Shown: positions 1 to 50,060 of the stretch, in pieces
Layout: each line of letters starts with the position of its first letter
Numbering within the stretch: position 1 is the first letter of the stretch
Origin: Procambarus clarkii
Lineage: Eukaryota > Arthropoda > Malacostraca > Decapoda > Cambaridae
Assembly: GCF_040958095.1 (NCBI RefSeq)
Contig: NC_091156.1
Span: 19,829,792 to 19,893,791, forward strand
Length of the DNA: 64,000 nucleotides
Direction of reading: 5' to 3'
The notes under the pieces: model-generated
Seen by the model: the letters and a program-made list of their open reading frames with translations, nothing else
Databases searched by the model: none
What the model was told of the DNA's origin: nothing
Program-made: the position numbers and the translations under genes

Positions 1-3000
1 GCTCTCATTGGAGGGTTAAAGCATACTAGTTATGCCAGCTACTGGAAGGTAGTTGTGCTTTCTGGGTTCGAGTCCCACTGGTGGGTGTTGTCCAAAGATT
101 GTTTATCTTCACTTGTGGTTTATGCAAGTATAGGCTTATAAGCTGGACACGAGTTCTCTCACATTGACAGTGGCTTGACGAAAATTGCAGACTGACCCCT
201 CACTCATCTGGTGCCTTCGGGAGGTAGAGATGTTTGAGATATATATATCTCTCGAACTATCTACTTCTTTTGTAAGGTCTGATGGCGTAGTGGGTTAAAG
301 CATACTAGTTATGCCAGCTACTGGAAGGTAGTTGTGCTTTCTGGGTTCGAGTCCCACTGGTGGGTGTTGTCCAAAGATTGTTTATCTTCACTTGTGGTTT
401 ATGCAAGTATAGGCTTATAAGCTGGACACGAGTTCTCTCACATTGACAGTGGCTTGACGAAAATTGCAGACTGACCCCTCACTCATCTGGTGCCTTCGGG
501 AGGTAGAGATGTTTGAGATATATATATCTCTCGAACTATCTACTTCTTTTGTAAGGTCTGATGGCGTAGTGGGTTAAAGCATACTAGTTATGCCAGCTAC
601 TGGAAGGTAGTTGTGCTTTCTGGGTTCGAGTCCCACTGGTGGGTGTTGTCCAAAGATTGTTTATCTTCACTTGTGGTTTATGCAAGTATAGGCTTATAAG
701 CTGGACACGAGTTCTCTCACATTGACAGTGGCTTGACGAAAATTGCAGACTGACCCCTCACTCATCTGGTGCCTTCGGGAGGTAGAGATGTTTGAGATAT
801 ATATATCTCTCGAACTATCTACTTCTTTTGTAAGGTCTGATGGCGTAGTGGGTTAAAGCATACTAGTTATGCCAGCTACTGGAAGGTAGTTGTGCTTTCT
901 GGGTTCGAGTCCCACTGGTGGGTGTTGTCCAAAGATTGTTTATCTTCACTTGTGGTTTATGCAAGTATAGGCTTATAAGCTGGACACGAGTTCTCTCACA
1001 TTGACAGTGGCTTGACGAAAATTGCAGACTGACCCCTCACTCATCTGGTGCCTTCGGGAGGTAGAGATGTTTGAGATATATATATCTCTCGAACTATCTA
1101 CTTCTTTTGTAAGGTCTGATGGCGTAGTGGGTTAAAGCATACTAGTTATGCCAGCTACTGGAAGGTAGTTGTGCTTTCTGGGTTCGAGTCCCACTGGTGG
1201 GTGTTGTCCAAAGATTGTTTATCTTCACTTGTGGTTTATGCAAGTATAGGCTTATAAGCTGGACACGAGTTCTCTCACATTGACAGTGGCTTGACGAAAA
1301 TTGCAGACTGACCCCTCACTCATCTGGTGCCTTCGGGAGGTAGAGATGTTTGAGATATATATATCTCTCGAACTATCTACTTCTTTTGTAAGGTCTGATG
1401 GCGTAGTGGGTTAAAGCATACTAGTTATGCCAGCTACTGGAAGGTAGTTGTGCTTTCTGGGTTCGAGTCCCACTGGTGGGTGTTGTCCAAAGATTGTTTA
1501 TCTTCACTTGTGGTTTATGCAAGTATAGGCTTATAAGCTGGACACGAGTTCTCTCACATTGACAGTGGCTTGACGAAAATTGCAGACTGACCCCTCACTC
1601 ATCTGGTGCCTTCGGGAGGTAGAGATGTTTGAGATATATATATCTCTCGAACTATCTACTTCTTTTGTAAGGTCTGATGGCGTAGTGGGTTAAAGCATAC
1701 TAGTTATGCCAGCTACTGGAAGGTAGTTGTGCTTTCTGGGTTCGAGTCCCACTGGTGGGTGTTGTCCAAAGATTGTTTATCTTCACTTGTGGTTTATGCA
1801 AGTATAGGCTTATAAGCTGGACACGAGTTCTCTCACATTGACAGTGGCTTGACGAAAATTGCAGACTGACCCCTCACTCATCTGGTGCCTTCGGGAGGTA
1901 GAGATGTTTGAGATATATATATCTCTCGAACTATCTACTTCTTTTGTAAGGTCTGATGGCGTAGTGGGTTAAAGCATACTAGTTATGCCAGCTACTGGAA
2001 GGTAGTTGTGCTTTCTGGGTTCGAGTCCCACTGGTGGGTGTTGTCCAAAGATTGTTTATCTTCACTTGTGGTTTATGCAAGTATAGGCTTATAAGCTGGA
2101 CACGAGTTCTCTCACATTGACAGTGGCTTGACGAAAATTGCAGACTGACCCCTCACTCATCTGGTGCCTTCGGGAGGTAGAGATGTTTGAGATATATATA
2201 TCTCTCGAACTATCTACTTCTTTTGTAAGGTCTGATGGCGTAGTGGGTTAAAGCATACTAGTTATGCCAGCTACTGGAAGGTAGTTGTGCTTTCTGGGTT
2301 CGAGTCCCACTGGTGGGTGTTGTCCAAAGATTGTTTATCTTCACTTGTGGTTTATGCAAGTATAGGCTTATAAGCTGGACACGAGTTCTCTCACATTGAC
2401 AGTGGCTTGACGAAAATTGCAGACTGACCCCTCACTCATCTGGTGCCTTCGGGAGGTAGAGATGTTTGAGATATATATATCTCTCGAACTATCTACTTCT
2501 TTTGTAAGGTCTGATGGCGTAGTGGGTTAAAGCATACTAGTTATGCCAGCTACTGGAAGGTAGTTGTGCTTTCTGGGTTCGAGTCCCACTGGTGGGTGTT
2601 GTCCAAAGATTGTTTATCTTCACTTGTGGTTTATGCAAGTATAGGCTTATAAGCTGGACACGAGTTCTCTCACATTGACAGTGGCTTGACGAAAATTGCA
2701 GACTGACCCCTCACTCATCTGGTGCCTTCGGGAGGTAGAGATGTTTGAGATATATATATCTCTCGAACTATCTACTTCTTTTGTAAGGTCTGATGGCGTA
2801 GTGGGTTAAAGCATACTAGTTATGCCAGCTACTGGAAGGTAGTTGTGCTTTCTGGGTTCGAGTCCCACTGGTGGGTGTTGTCCAAAGATTGTTTATCTTC
2901 ACTTGTGGTTTATGCAAGTATAGGCTTATAAGCTGGACACGAGTTCTCTCACATTGACAGTGGCTTGACGAAAATTGCAGACTGACCCCTCACTCATCTG

Positions 3001-3727
3001 GTGCCTTCGGGAGGTAGAGATGTTTGAGATATATATATCTCTCGAACTATCTACTTCTTTTGTAAGGTCTGATGGCGTAGTGGGTTAAAGCATACTAGTT
3101 ATGCCAGCTACTGGAAGGTAGTTGTGCTTTCTGGGTTCGAGTCCCACTGGTGGGTGTTGTCCAAAGATTGTTTATCTTCACTTGTGGTTTATGCAAGTAT
3201 AGGCTTATAAGCTGGACACGAGTTCTCTCACATTGACAGTGGCTTGACGAAAATTGCAGACTGACCCCTCACTCATCTGGTGCCTTCGGGAGGTAGAGAT
3301 GTTTGAGATATATATATCTCTCGAACTATCTACTTCTTTTGTAAGGTCTGATGGCGTAGTGGGTTAAAGCATACTAGTTATGCCAGCTACTGGAAGGTAG
3401 TTGTGTTTTCTGGGTTCGAGTCCCACTGGTGGGTGTTGTCCAAAGATTGTTTATCTTCACTTGTGGTTTATGCAAGTATAGGCTTATAAGCTGGACACGA
3501 GTTCTCTCACATTGACAGTGGCTTGACGAAAATTGCAGACTGACCCCTCACTCATCTGGTGCCTTCGGGAGGTAGAGATGTTTGAGATATATATATCTCT
3601 CGAACTATCTACTTCTTTTGTAAGGTCTGATGGCGTAGTGGGTTAAAGCATACTAGTTATGCCAGCTACTGGAAGGTAGTTGTGCTTTCTGGGTTCGAGT
3701 CCCACTGGTGGGTGTTGTCCAAAGATT
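1..3727 (+). repeat. 279-bp satellite built from tRNA-like SINE monomers
   Basis: The same unit repeats every 279 bases, with GTTAAAGC starting at 15, 294, 573 and so on to 3642. That makes thirteen full periods and a cut last copy. The units are almost identical; one C-to-T change at about 3405 is the only difference I saw. Each holds a perfect RNA polymerase III A box (TGGCGTAGTGG) and a B box (GGTTCGAGTCC) about 50 bases later. A short AT palindrome lies near the end of each unit. The array runs off the left edge of the window and ends in (TA)n. Confidence 0.92.
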
Positions 3728-5331
<1,604 letters not shown>

Positions 5332-5380
5332 GCATACCCACAACCAAGTAAAAAACAAATAGGTTAACACAAGCACAATT

Positions 5381-6325
5381 CACAGCATTTCACCATGGGT
5401 ATTGAAAGAGTGTGCAGAAGCACTTTGCTTGTCACTCACCATAGTGTATAGTAGGTCACTGGAGACGGGAGACCTACCAGAAATATGGAAGAAGGCTAAC
5501 GTATTCCCAATATGCAAAAAGGGTGACAGACAAGAGGCACTGAACTACAGGCCAGTGTCCTTAACTTGCATACCATGCAAGGTGATGGAGAAGATCGTGA
5601 GAAAAATACTAGTAACACATCTAGAGAGAAGGGTCTTCGTGACAAATCGCCAACATGGGTTCAGGGAGGGTAAATCTTGCCTCACAAGCTTAATAGTATT
5701 CTACGATTAGGTGACAAAGATAAAGCAAGAAAGAGAAGGATGGGCGGACTGCATTTTCTTGGACTGTCAGAAAGCCTTTGACACAGTACCCCATAAGAGG
5801 CTGGTGCATAAGCTGGAGAAACAGGCAGGAGTAACTGGTAGGGCGCTCCAGTGGATAAGCGAGTACCTAAGCAATAGGAAACAGAAAGTTATAGTGAGGG
5901 GGGTGAGACCTCAGACTGGCGTGAAGTCACCAGTGGAGTCCCACAGGGCTCTGTACTCGGACCTATCCTGTTTCTGATATACGTAAATGATCTCCCAGAG
6001 GGGTATAGACTCATTCCTCTCAATGTTTGCTGACGATGCAAAAATTATGGGAAGAATTAAGACAGAGGAGGACTGCTTGAGGCTTCAAAAGACCTGAGCA
6101 AACTGAAAGAATGGTCGAACAAATGGTTGTTAGAGTTTAACCCAAGAAAATGTAATGTAATGAAGATAGGTGAAGGGAGCATGAGGCCAGATACAAGGTA
6201 TCATTTGAGAGATGAAATTCTTCAAGTATCAGAGAGAAAAAGACTTGGGGGTTGATATCACGCCAGACCTGTCCCCTGAAGTCCATATCAAGAAGATAAC
6301 ATCAGCGGCATAAGCCAGGTTGGCC
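5381..6325 (+). pseudogene. LINE reverse transcriptase, broken (left half)
   Basis: Reading frames match the RT of CR1/Jockey-like non-LTR elements: SLETGDLPEIWKKANV, NYRPVSLTCIPCKVMEKIV, QHGFREGKSCLTSL, a TAG stop at 5708, then DCQKAFDTVPHKRL, and after frameshifts FADD (6026-6037). It belongs to the same family as 39404-40455, 48243-48549 and 61452-63880. Stops and frameshifts make it inactive. It is 5'-truncated against a TA tract. Confidence 0.85.
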
Positions 6326-7312
6326 TGTGGGGAATTGACCTGTAATATTTATACTTAATTTATATTAATTTATATAATAATTTATATTTAACGTTAATTT
6401 ATATTTATTTCGATAGCAAACTGTGATGGTTAAAGTGGACTGTATTTCTTAAAATGTCTCACAAATTGCTTCCTTACACATTAATGTGGGTTTATAAAAT
6501 TATGTACATATATAATTTTTTAATAAAAAATTATTGCTTAGGAGACATTTATTAGACGACATAGGTAACTTAAATTAACTACAGCTTATCTCTATCTGTA
6601 TGGTAGTGGGCCTAGTTAACCAGTTATGGACAAGGATAAACACGCCAGTCAATAACTCCTCGTGGGTGACTAGCCTCAACTCATGTACTGATGCTAGGTA
6701 ACTAGTTAATACTTCTTCCTCTTCAATTACACCTTGGTTTGTGTCTCGATTCGTGTCCTAACCGGAATACTCCTATCTACCTAACATTGCTGGCCAGAAA
6801 TGACTACATAACATTTCCGAGTTGGACACTTCCCTTTTTGAAGATGATGACTGTGTGTTGATAATGGAAGCACTTTACTTCTCATAACACTTCGTCCAAG
6901 GGAGTTTCTGTGGAACTTGAAGTGAACTCCACTCGAGACGTTGTTGATAAAATTAACAATGGCTGACTACTGCGGCCTCCCTCCCTCTGACCGCATCCCT
7001 TGTTCTATAGATGCCTTATATCAAAGTGGATAGAAGGCCTACAATCACCCTACTTTGGTACTGATAATTAAGTTGATGCAGATGAAATGTTTTTATGATG
7101 TTTACAGTCCAAAGAATGCTGTATTAAGAATGTTCCCAACAGAATTAGCTGGTGAATTTAATAGCGACATGTGGCAATGATATCTCGTTTTCTATGGGAG
7201 GAAAATTCCACTGTGCCACGTCTTCTATGAGTTAATTTATTTGTACAATCCAGCAGCAATATTATCTGCCTATTGTATTAAATGCCAGTAAATGGTTTCG
7301 GTTTTTCAGACA
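6326..7312. mobile_element. Probable solo LTR inserted in the LINE
   Basis: A 987-bp block interrupts the LINE reading frame. It starts TGTGGGG and ends CAGACA, so it has TG...CA ends. TGGCC precedes it and TGGCA follows it, a 4-of-5 match to a target duplication. It encodes nothing I recognise. The family (Gypsy or BEL) is not known, and a non-LTR origin cannot be ruled out. Confidence 0.6.
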
Positions 7313-7893
7313 TGGCAAAAATAAGAACGACCTTTAGAAATTTGCGTAAAGAATCATTGAGAGTTTTGTATACCACATATGTACAACCAATCCTGGAGTA
7401 GGCAACTCCAGCATGGAGTTCATATCTAGTCAAGGACTGGAAAAAGTTCAAAGGTTTGCCACCAGACTAGTACCCGAAATGAGGGGTATGTTCTACGAGG
7501 AGAAACTACAGGAATTAAACCTCCAGTCATTGGAAGACAGAAAAGTTAGAGGAGACATGATCACCACATACAAGATTCCAGAGGAATTGCTAGGGTAGAT
7601 AAAGACAGACTATTTAACTCAAGGGGAAGACACTCTAGGAGACACAGGTCGAAATTGAGTGCTCAAATGAGCTATAGAGACATTAGAAAAAACTTTATTA
7701 GTGTCAGAGTAGTAGACAAATGGAATGCATTAGGCAGTGATATGGTGGAGGCTGACTCCATACACAGTTTCAAGTGATAGAACCAAATAGGCTCAGGAAC
7801 CTGTACATCAGTTGATTGACATTTGAGAGGCGGGATCAAAGAGTCAGAGCTCAACCCCCGCAAGCACAACTAGGCGAGTACAACTAGGTGAGT
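7313..7893 (+). pseudogene. LINE reverse transcriptase, broken (right half and 3' end)
   Basis: It resumes the LINE at IRTTFRNLRKESLRVLYTTY and continues through QRFATRLVPEMRGM and LEDRKVRGDMITTYK. It ends in the family's 3' tail, which repeats ACTAGGYGAGTACA twice. Confidence 0.8.
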
Positions 7894-8433
7894 ACAGCAG
7901 CTAGATGTCACTAAACAAAGATGACATATCAGTCCACAATGAAAATATGACAAAGTCAAGAAACTCTCTACTGAAGTTAGCGTTCACAATGCCTCAATAA
8001 TCTGGCAGAGTCAGGAATCTCATCTCAAAAATTAAAGTTCTCAATAACTGAAATTTGATTAAGTCCTGAATCTCCTCCCCAGAGTTAAAGTCCACACGGG
8101 CATCAAAATATGACAGGAAACAGTCCCCAAAACGGCACTAAAAATATAAATCACTTCACCAAAAGAGTTACAATTTAAGAATTTAGTGATAACGCTTATT
8201 TAACTCTGATCCATACTTCTTGCCTTACTGGTAAGAAGACAATAGATATACAAACATTCCTGCTAAATAATTACTCAGAGAGCACACACAACACGTGTGA
8301 TCCCTTCAACATCTAAGAGACCAGTGAGACGGCTCCAGGCTGCCCACCACAGGTCAACTAACAATACCAACAGCGTACATTAATATAAACGCTGCGCGTA
8401 CTAGTGGCTTTACAAGATTGTAATTACCATATG
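7894..8433. other. No gene seen
   Basis: AT-rich intronic or upstream DNA without a supported feature. Confidence 0.4.
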
Positions 8434-8628
8434 CAGGCGACGAGTCACAATAACGTGGCTAAAGTAAGTTGACCAGACCACACACTAGACGGTGAATGGA
8501 CGACGACGTTTCGGTCCGTCCTGGACCATTCTCAAGTCGATTGTCATGAATCACAATCGACTTGAGAATGGTCCAGGACGGACCGAAAGTCGTCGTCTCT
8601 TCACCTTTTAGTGTGTGGTCTGGTCAAC
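8434..8628. mobile_element. Foldback element, copy 1
   Basis: A left leader (CAGGCGACGAGTCACAATAA) is followed by a near-perfect palindrome at 8468-8628 that opens GTTGACCAGACCACACACTA and closes with its complement. A related copy lies at 41886-42063 and a piece at about 21725-21770. It is non-coding. Confidence 0.7.
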
Positions 8629-8681
8629 TTGTAATTATCATACTATGTATTCTCCCAAACCAAATGTACCTTCTTACATAG

Positions 8682-8684
8682 AAA

Positions 8685-8763
<79 letters not shown>

Positions 8764-8765
8764 GT
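8682..8765. repeat. (AAAT)n microsatellite
   Basis: About 20 copies of AAAT. Confidence 0.95.
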
Positions 8766-9362
8766 AAATAACCCCTCTCAGAGTAACGAAAAGAAAACAT
8801 AAAATACTCATAAGTAATTTACACAACTCGGGAACATACACAGATGTTCAACTATACAAAATAATCAATCATAATGATATATACAATCATAATGTATATA
8901 TACACACATTCAACTGAAACAAAAGTTACCAACCACAACACAGGTTAGTTGCTCTGACAGACACTCAGGCAAGGGGCTGGGGATAGTGCCAGCGGCCGGT
9001 CGCGCGAAATGAACAGTTAAACACTCACTCAACACTTCATGAATTATAGCATTTAATATTATAATAATAATACAATACAGGTGTATATAATGATATTCCA
9101 ATATAGATGTGCATAAATACTGCAGCATGTTTAAAATCGTAATAGAGGTACCTTAACACTTAAAGGCGTGACCTGAGCGTGTCCAGTCGGAAGTAGTTAG
9201 GTTGGGTCGTCATAACTCGCACGAAGAAGACAACTCTCATATGATAAACATTCTGTAACAACACAGATTTGCTTTGGTTTGTTCCCTCGTGATAAATATC
9301 CCTTGAGTACTTATACCTCCGGCCAGAGCTACTTCTCTAACCCTGCAAGGTGACAGCTCCCT
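8766..9362. other. No gene seen
   Basis: AT-rich sequence, including about 20 bases of ATAATAATA. No supported feature. Confidence 0.4.
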
Positions 9363-9782
9363 CATACTTGTTGACAGCTCCCTCATACTTGTCAACTAAT
9401 GCTCCTTCAAGACTCATACTTGTCAACTAATGCTCCTTCAAGACTCATACTTGTCAACTAATGCTCCTTCAAGACTCATACTTGTCAACTAATGCTCCTT
9501 CAAGACTCATACTTGTCAACTAATGCTCCTTCAAGACTCATACTTGTCAACTAATGCTCCTTCAAGACTCATACTTGTCAACTAATGCTCCTTCAAGACT
9601 CATACTTGTCAACTAATGCTCCTTCAAGACTCATACTTGTCAATTAATGCTCCTTCAAGACTCATACTTGTCAACTAATGCTCCTTCAAGACTCATACTT
9701 GTCAACTAATGCTCCTTCAAGACTCATACTTGTCAACTAATGCTCCTTCAAGACTCATACTTGTCAACTAATGCTCCTTGCA
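9363..9782. repeat. 31-bp minisatellite
   Basis: About 13 near-identical units containing ACTTGTCAACTAATGCTCC. Confidence 0.92.
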
Positions 9783-9789
9783 AGATTAT

Positions 9790-10045
9790 TCATGATTTAG
9801 CACAGTAGTCAGCGTGGTCTGCTCACAACCGAAAGGTCCCGGGTACGGTTCTCGCCTCTAAAGAAAGGCGATTGGGCACGTGTTCTTGCACTTTGATACC
9901 TTGCTAATCACCTAGCAGTAAATGGGTACTCGTGAGCTAGACAACTGTTATAGATTGCAACCTGCAGAGGGTCTGAAGTTGGACAAAGAGGGGGAAGGGC
10001 CTACCAGAACCCTGACGGACTTCCTGTCCTCAGCAGCTGGGAAAT
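9790..10045 (+). mobile_element. tRNA-derived SINE-like repeat
   Basis: The head reads AGCACAGTAGTCAGCGTGGTC, resembling an A box, with a B-box-like GGGTACGGTTCTC. The body includes CACCTAGCAGTAAATGGGTA, which echoes the SINEs at 23.6, 48.7 and 56.9 kb. Confidence 0.5.
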
Positions 10046-10091
10046 AAGGATTCATATCTAATATTCAATCTAAATTTAAGTGTTGTGTGAT

Positions 10092-10190
10092 CCCTTGAGT
10101 CCACTTTGGTCCACTTTGGTCCACTTTGGTCCTCTTTGGTCCACTTTGGTCCTCTTTGGTCTACTTTGGTCCACTTTGGTTAACTTTGGT
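10092..10190. repeat. 10-bp minisatellite before a splice acceptor
   Basis: About ten copies of CCACTTTGGT, with CCTCTTTGGT variants. The array stops about 11 bases before the acceptor AG of the exon at 10202. Confidence 0.9.
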
Positions 10191-10201
10191 CCACTCTGCA
10201 G

Positions 10202-46599
<36,398 letters not shown>

Positions 46600-46737
46600 A
46601 GTGCCACGTTCCTCTCTACGTCATGTGGATTTTAACTTTTGTTCGTTTGTTAATTAGCTATATCTGGATATTTAGGGTTCCAAGCATCTAAAGCCTTAAT
46701 ATTAAAATTGCATTGTAAAAGGATTTGTAAACAAAGG

Positions 46738-46858
46738 TTAGGTTAGGTTGGGTTATGTTAGGTTAGGTTAGGTTGATTTGGGTTAGGTTATGTTAAGTTG
46801 GGTTGGGTTGGGTTTGGTTGGGTTGGGTTGGGTTGAGTTATGATAGGTTAGGTTAAAT
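46738..46858 (+). repeat. TTAGG-like degenerate run
   Basis: GGTTAGGTTAGGTTAGG with GGGTT variants. An interstitial trace of the arthropod telomere motif, or a product of the MITE interior. Confidence 0.75.
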
Positions 46859-47430
46859 TATGTGGTGCGGAGAATTCAGTGATCATATTTTCAATATCAT
46901 TCTAAGGCTGATTTCAAATTTGTCTGGTCATGGACATGACTGAGGTTGAGGCACTAAGATTCCTGCAAGAATGATCAAAAGTTGTTTTAACTTGGCTTTA
47001 TATTGACCAGGAAGTAATGTACAAATAGCAGGCAAAGTTTCGTGTTCATATATGCACAATAAATACTTTATAAGATATTCAATTGTTTTATTAACTTGAA
47101 TTTGACACAGAGGCTTTTTAAGGACTAATGATTTCATGTCTCAGATGCAACTTCAGTAACTACTGCTGTTGCTTTCAATAGTTTTTATGTTGGTTTATTA
47201 ATTGATTCGTTCAGTGTTTAATTCATTAGGTAACAAGTTATATTGCTTGACTGAATCACACTGTATTAATAGTCAAGATGATGTCTTTGAAATTTTGTTT
47301 TAATTTTTAAGTCGATGGGGATATCTACGTATATTATGATTGGCAGGTTACATGACAAGGGCGTGGACCACATAGTACCTTAGTGCTCAAGTGGTGCCCC
47401 AGGGGGAGGCCCAACGTCTCAGTTGGATAC
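46859..47430. other. Possible 3' UTR and intergenic DNA
   Basis: Contains the candidate AATAAA. No other gene seen. Confidence 0.35.
47058..47063 (+). promoter_or_regulatory. Candidate poly(A) signal of NRF-6-like gene
   Basis: AATAAA lies 459 bases after the stop. It is the first good match I see on this strand after the last exon. Use is unproven. Confidence 0.3.
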
Positions 47431-47684
47431 CAGGGGCCAGATTCACGAAAACACTTACGAACGTGTACATCTTTCCTCAATCTTTGACGGCTTTGGTTAC
47501 ATTTATTAAACAGTTTACAAGCATGAAAACTTTCCATTCAACTGTTGTTATTGTTATAAACAGCCTTCTGGTGCTTCGGAGCTCATTAACTGTTTAATAA
47601 TTGTAAACAAAGCCGCCAAAGATTGAGAAAAGATGTACAGGTTCGTAAGTGTTTGCGTAAGTGCTTTCGTGAATCTGTCCCCTG
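47431..47684. mobile_element. MITE with about 85-bp terminal inverted repeats (hAT-like ends)
   Basis: Starts CAGGGGCCAGATTCACGAAA and ends with the complement (TTTCGTGAATCTGTCCCCTG). The arms contain CAATCTTTG(A/G)CGGCTTTG. CAGGGG ends are seen in many hAT elements. I could not find a clean 8-bp target duplication. Confidence 0.7.
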
Positions 47685-47957
47685 TTGCGCATCTTTGAGA
47701 TCTTCTCTTATTGTGTGTGTTTAATAGCTCATTGGTTAAAGTTTCGGGCACCCGTTCTGGTTGTCACTGGTTAGAGGCACCAATGGCCCGAGTGATCACT
47801 GATCACCATCCTGAGTCACCAGGGCATAATGAAGGACGCTGCAGTAATCAATGATCGTAAGAGACTATGTTCACGTGAGGTCGGGTTCATTTGACAGCTG
47901 ACACCAGTAATCAACATTCAGTTCAATGCAACTTCGAGCATATGGTTGTTTGATGGC

Positions 47958-48039
<82 letters not shown>

Positions 48040-48242
48040 TATATTTATTTATTTATTTATTGCAAGGAGAGGTAGTAAAGAAGTGCAACATTGCACTAAC
48101 ATAAACCCAATTTATGTTAAAAGGATCCTGGCTCTCAGCTCGAATAATCTCATAACTTAGTACTTAAAAATACTTAGTATCCCAAAAATACTTAGTACTT
48201 GTTAATTACACTTGTATAATTACACACAAATATCCACACACA
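47685..48242. other. Intergenic, with (TA)n and a Penelope-like trace
   Basis: (TA)n at 47961-48036. 47896-47925 (GCTGACACCAGTAATCAACA) matches the Penelope-like arm at 55090. Confidence 0.5.
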
Positions 48243-48549
48243 GCTGATAGGGTAGATGAAGACGTTTTATTTAACACGGATGGAACACGCACAAGGGGAC
48301 ACAGGTGGAAACTGAGTACCCAAATAGGTACAGGGACGTTAGAAAGAATCGCTTAGTGTCAGAGTAGTTAACAGATGGAATGCATTGGGAAATGACGTGG
48401 TGGAGGCAGACTCCATACACAGTTTCTAATGGAGATATGAAAAGAGCCCAGTAAGCTCAGGAATCTGTTCACTGGTTGATTGACACTTGAGAGACGGGAC
48501 CAAAGTGCCTAAGCTCAACCCCCGCAAGCACAACTAGGCGAGTACAGCT
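48243..48549 (+). pseudogene. LINE 3' end fragment
   Basis: Matches the last 300 bases of the LINE at 39404 (ACACGGATGGAACACGCACA, GGTGGAGGCAGACTCCATAC) and ends GCACAACTAGGCGAGTACAG. Confidence 0.8.
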
Positions 48550-48711
48550 CATACTCACTCTCTCTCAGTTCATAGTTTATGTTTCACCTATTGCACAACT
48601 TGTTGGGTTGTGTTAGGTCCTTCGGCATCTTTTGATGTAGATTAGTAACCCCAGTGGACCAGCAAGGCCACAGCTGACATAACTGATAACACCACTAACT
48701 CCTCCCTCCTA

Positions 48712-48966
48712 AGGGGGAGCCGGTCGGCCGAGCGGACAGCACGCTGGACTTGTGATCCTGTGGTCCTGGGTTCGATCCCAGGCGCCGGCGGGAAACAATG
48801 GGCAGAGTTTCTTTCACCCTATGCCCCTGTTACCTAGCAGTAAAATAGGTACCTGGGCGTTAGTCAGCTGTCACGGGCTGCTTCCTGGGGGGTGGAGGCC
48901 TGGTCGAGGACCGGGCCGCGGGGACACTAAAGCCCCGAAATCCTCTCAAGATAACCTCAAGATAGA
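48712..48966 (+). mobile_element. tRNA-derived SINE (family A), forward copy
   Basis: The head GGAGCCGGTCGGCCGAGCGG contains an A box, and GGGTTCGATCCCAGG a B box. The body runs through CCTAGCAGTAAAATAGGTAC to GATAACCTCAAGATAG. The best-preserved copy in the window. The head resembles a tRNA with a class II variable arm. Confidence 0.85.
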
Positions 48967-49867
48967 TACACCCTTGCCTGAGTTGTGCTACATAGCCTTC
49001 CCAGCTTGGTGCCTTCTTTGATAATTGCTTACTTAGCCCGAGTTGACCTGGCTGTTGTCCAAGCCTGCATGAGGGGGTGAAGTCTCACTGCTCACATGTA
49101 GACTGGTATAGTCCTCTCATCCAGTTGTTGGTTTACATTTAGTTACTCAGAACGAAATGTCCATGTAGCACGGGCTATAGTGAGCCCCGTAAGTGCCCCC
49201 TCCCTAACATGTCCCACTGTTATACTCTTCTGTTCTTCTGCTGTTTATTGTTCTCTTAACTGTTACAAACGAACAAGTATTATGAACAGTAGTGGCTCAC
49301 ATATATCCCCATTGTCTATGCCCAGCAGGTTAGGTTAGGGTTGCTTGGGTTTGAGCATTTCTGGTTAGATTAGTATGTTCTATTTCATGCGTTGTGGCAA
49401 ATCACGGCAAAGGGCTGGTGTAGCGGTGTGACACTGAGTGCACGCACTCAATTAAGAGTGACTTAAGTGCCAAATAGTAAGACTCAAGACTGGATAAGAC
49501 TGTGAGAGTAAGACTCAAGTCTTCTCACACAAACATTGACTTCATGCTAAGGGGACATCTTCTTAGAGCGACCTTAGCAGCAAGTATTTACATATTGACT
49601 ATTTGGTCATCTTTCCTCTGCGTAAAGTGCAAATATGTGATTAATATTCATTTTCTTGTAATATGTAGTTCAAGAATTAGACGCTCTTTGAGATCAATTA
49701 TATCTACATAAGAAGAGGTTAATATAAATCAAAATAATATAAAATAATATATTTGTTAATACATAACTATTGTTCAAAAACACATTGTTCATAGACATAA
49801 ATTTGGTCACAATGATTTTGTATTTATATACTCTTAGTTCACACTTGGCCTCAACTACACATTTCTC
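48967..49867. other. Intergenic, nothing assigned
   Basis: AT-rich. No gene or repeat recognised. Confidence 0.35.
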
Positions 49868-50060
49868 GACACCTGGGAGTCAGTATGTATCGCAAGGCGA
49901 CACCTGGGAGTAAGTAAAGTATCGCAAGGCGACATCTGGGAGTCAGTATGTATCGCAAGGCGACACCTGGGAGTCAGTATGTATCGCAAGGCGACACCTG
50001 GGAGTCAGTATGTATCGCAAGGCGACACCTGGGAGTCAGTATGTATCGCAAGGCGACACA
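49868..50060. repeat. 31-bp minisatellite
   Basis: Six units with ACCTGGGAGTCAGTATGTAT. Confidence 0.92.

Noticed and set aside
1..3727. A tandem tRNA gene cluster
   Set aside because: The tRNA-like part is only about 90 of 279 bases, and the rest matches a SINE body also found at 19103-19697.
46738..46858. A chromosome end
   Set aside because: TTAGG runs are short, degenerate and internal, with genes on both sides.
48717..48790. A genuine tRNA gene
   Set aside because: A and B boxes are present but the sequence continues into a repeated body shared with four other loci, so it is a SINE head. A tRNA fold search could still test it.
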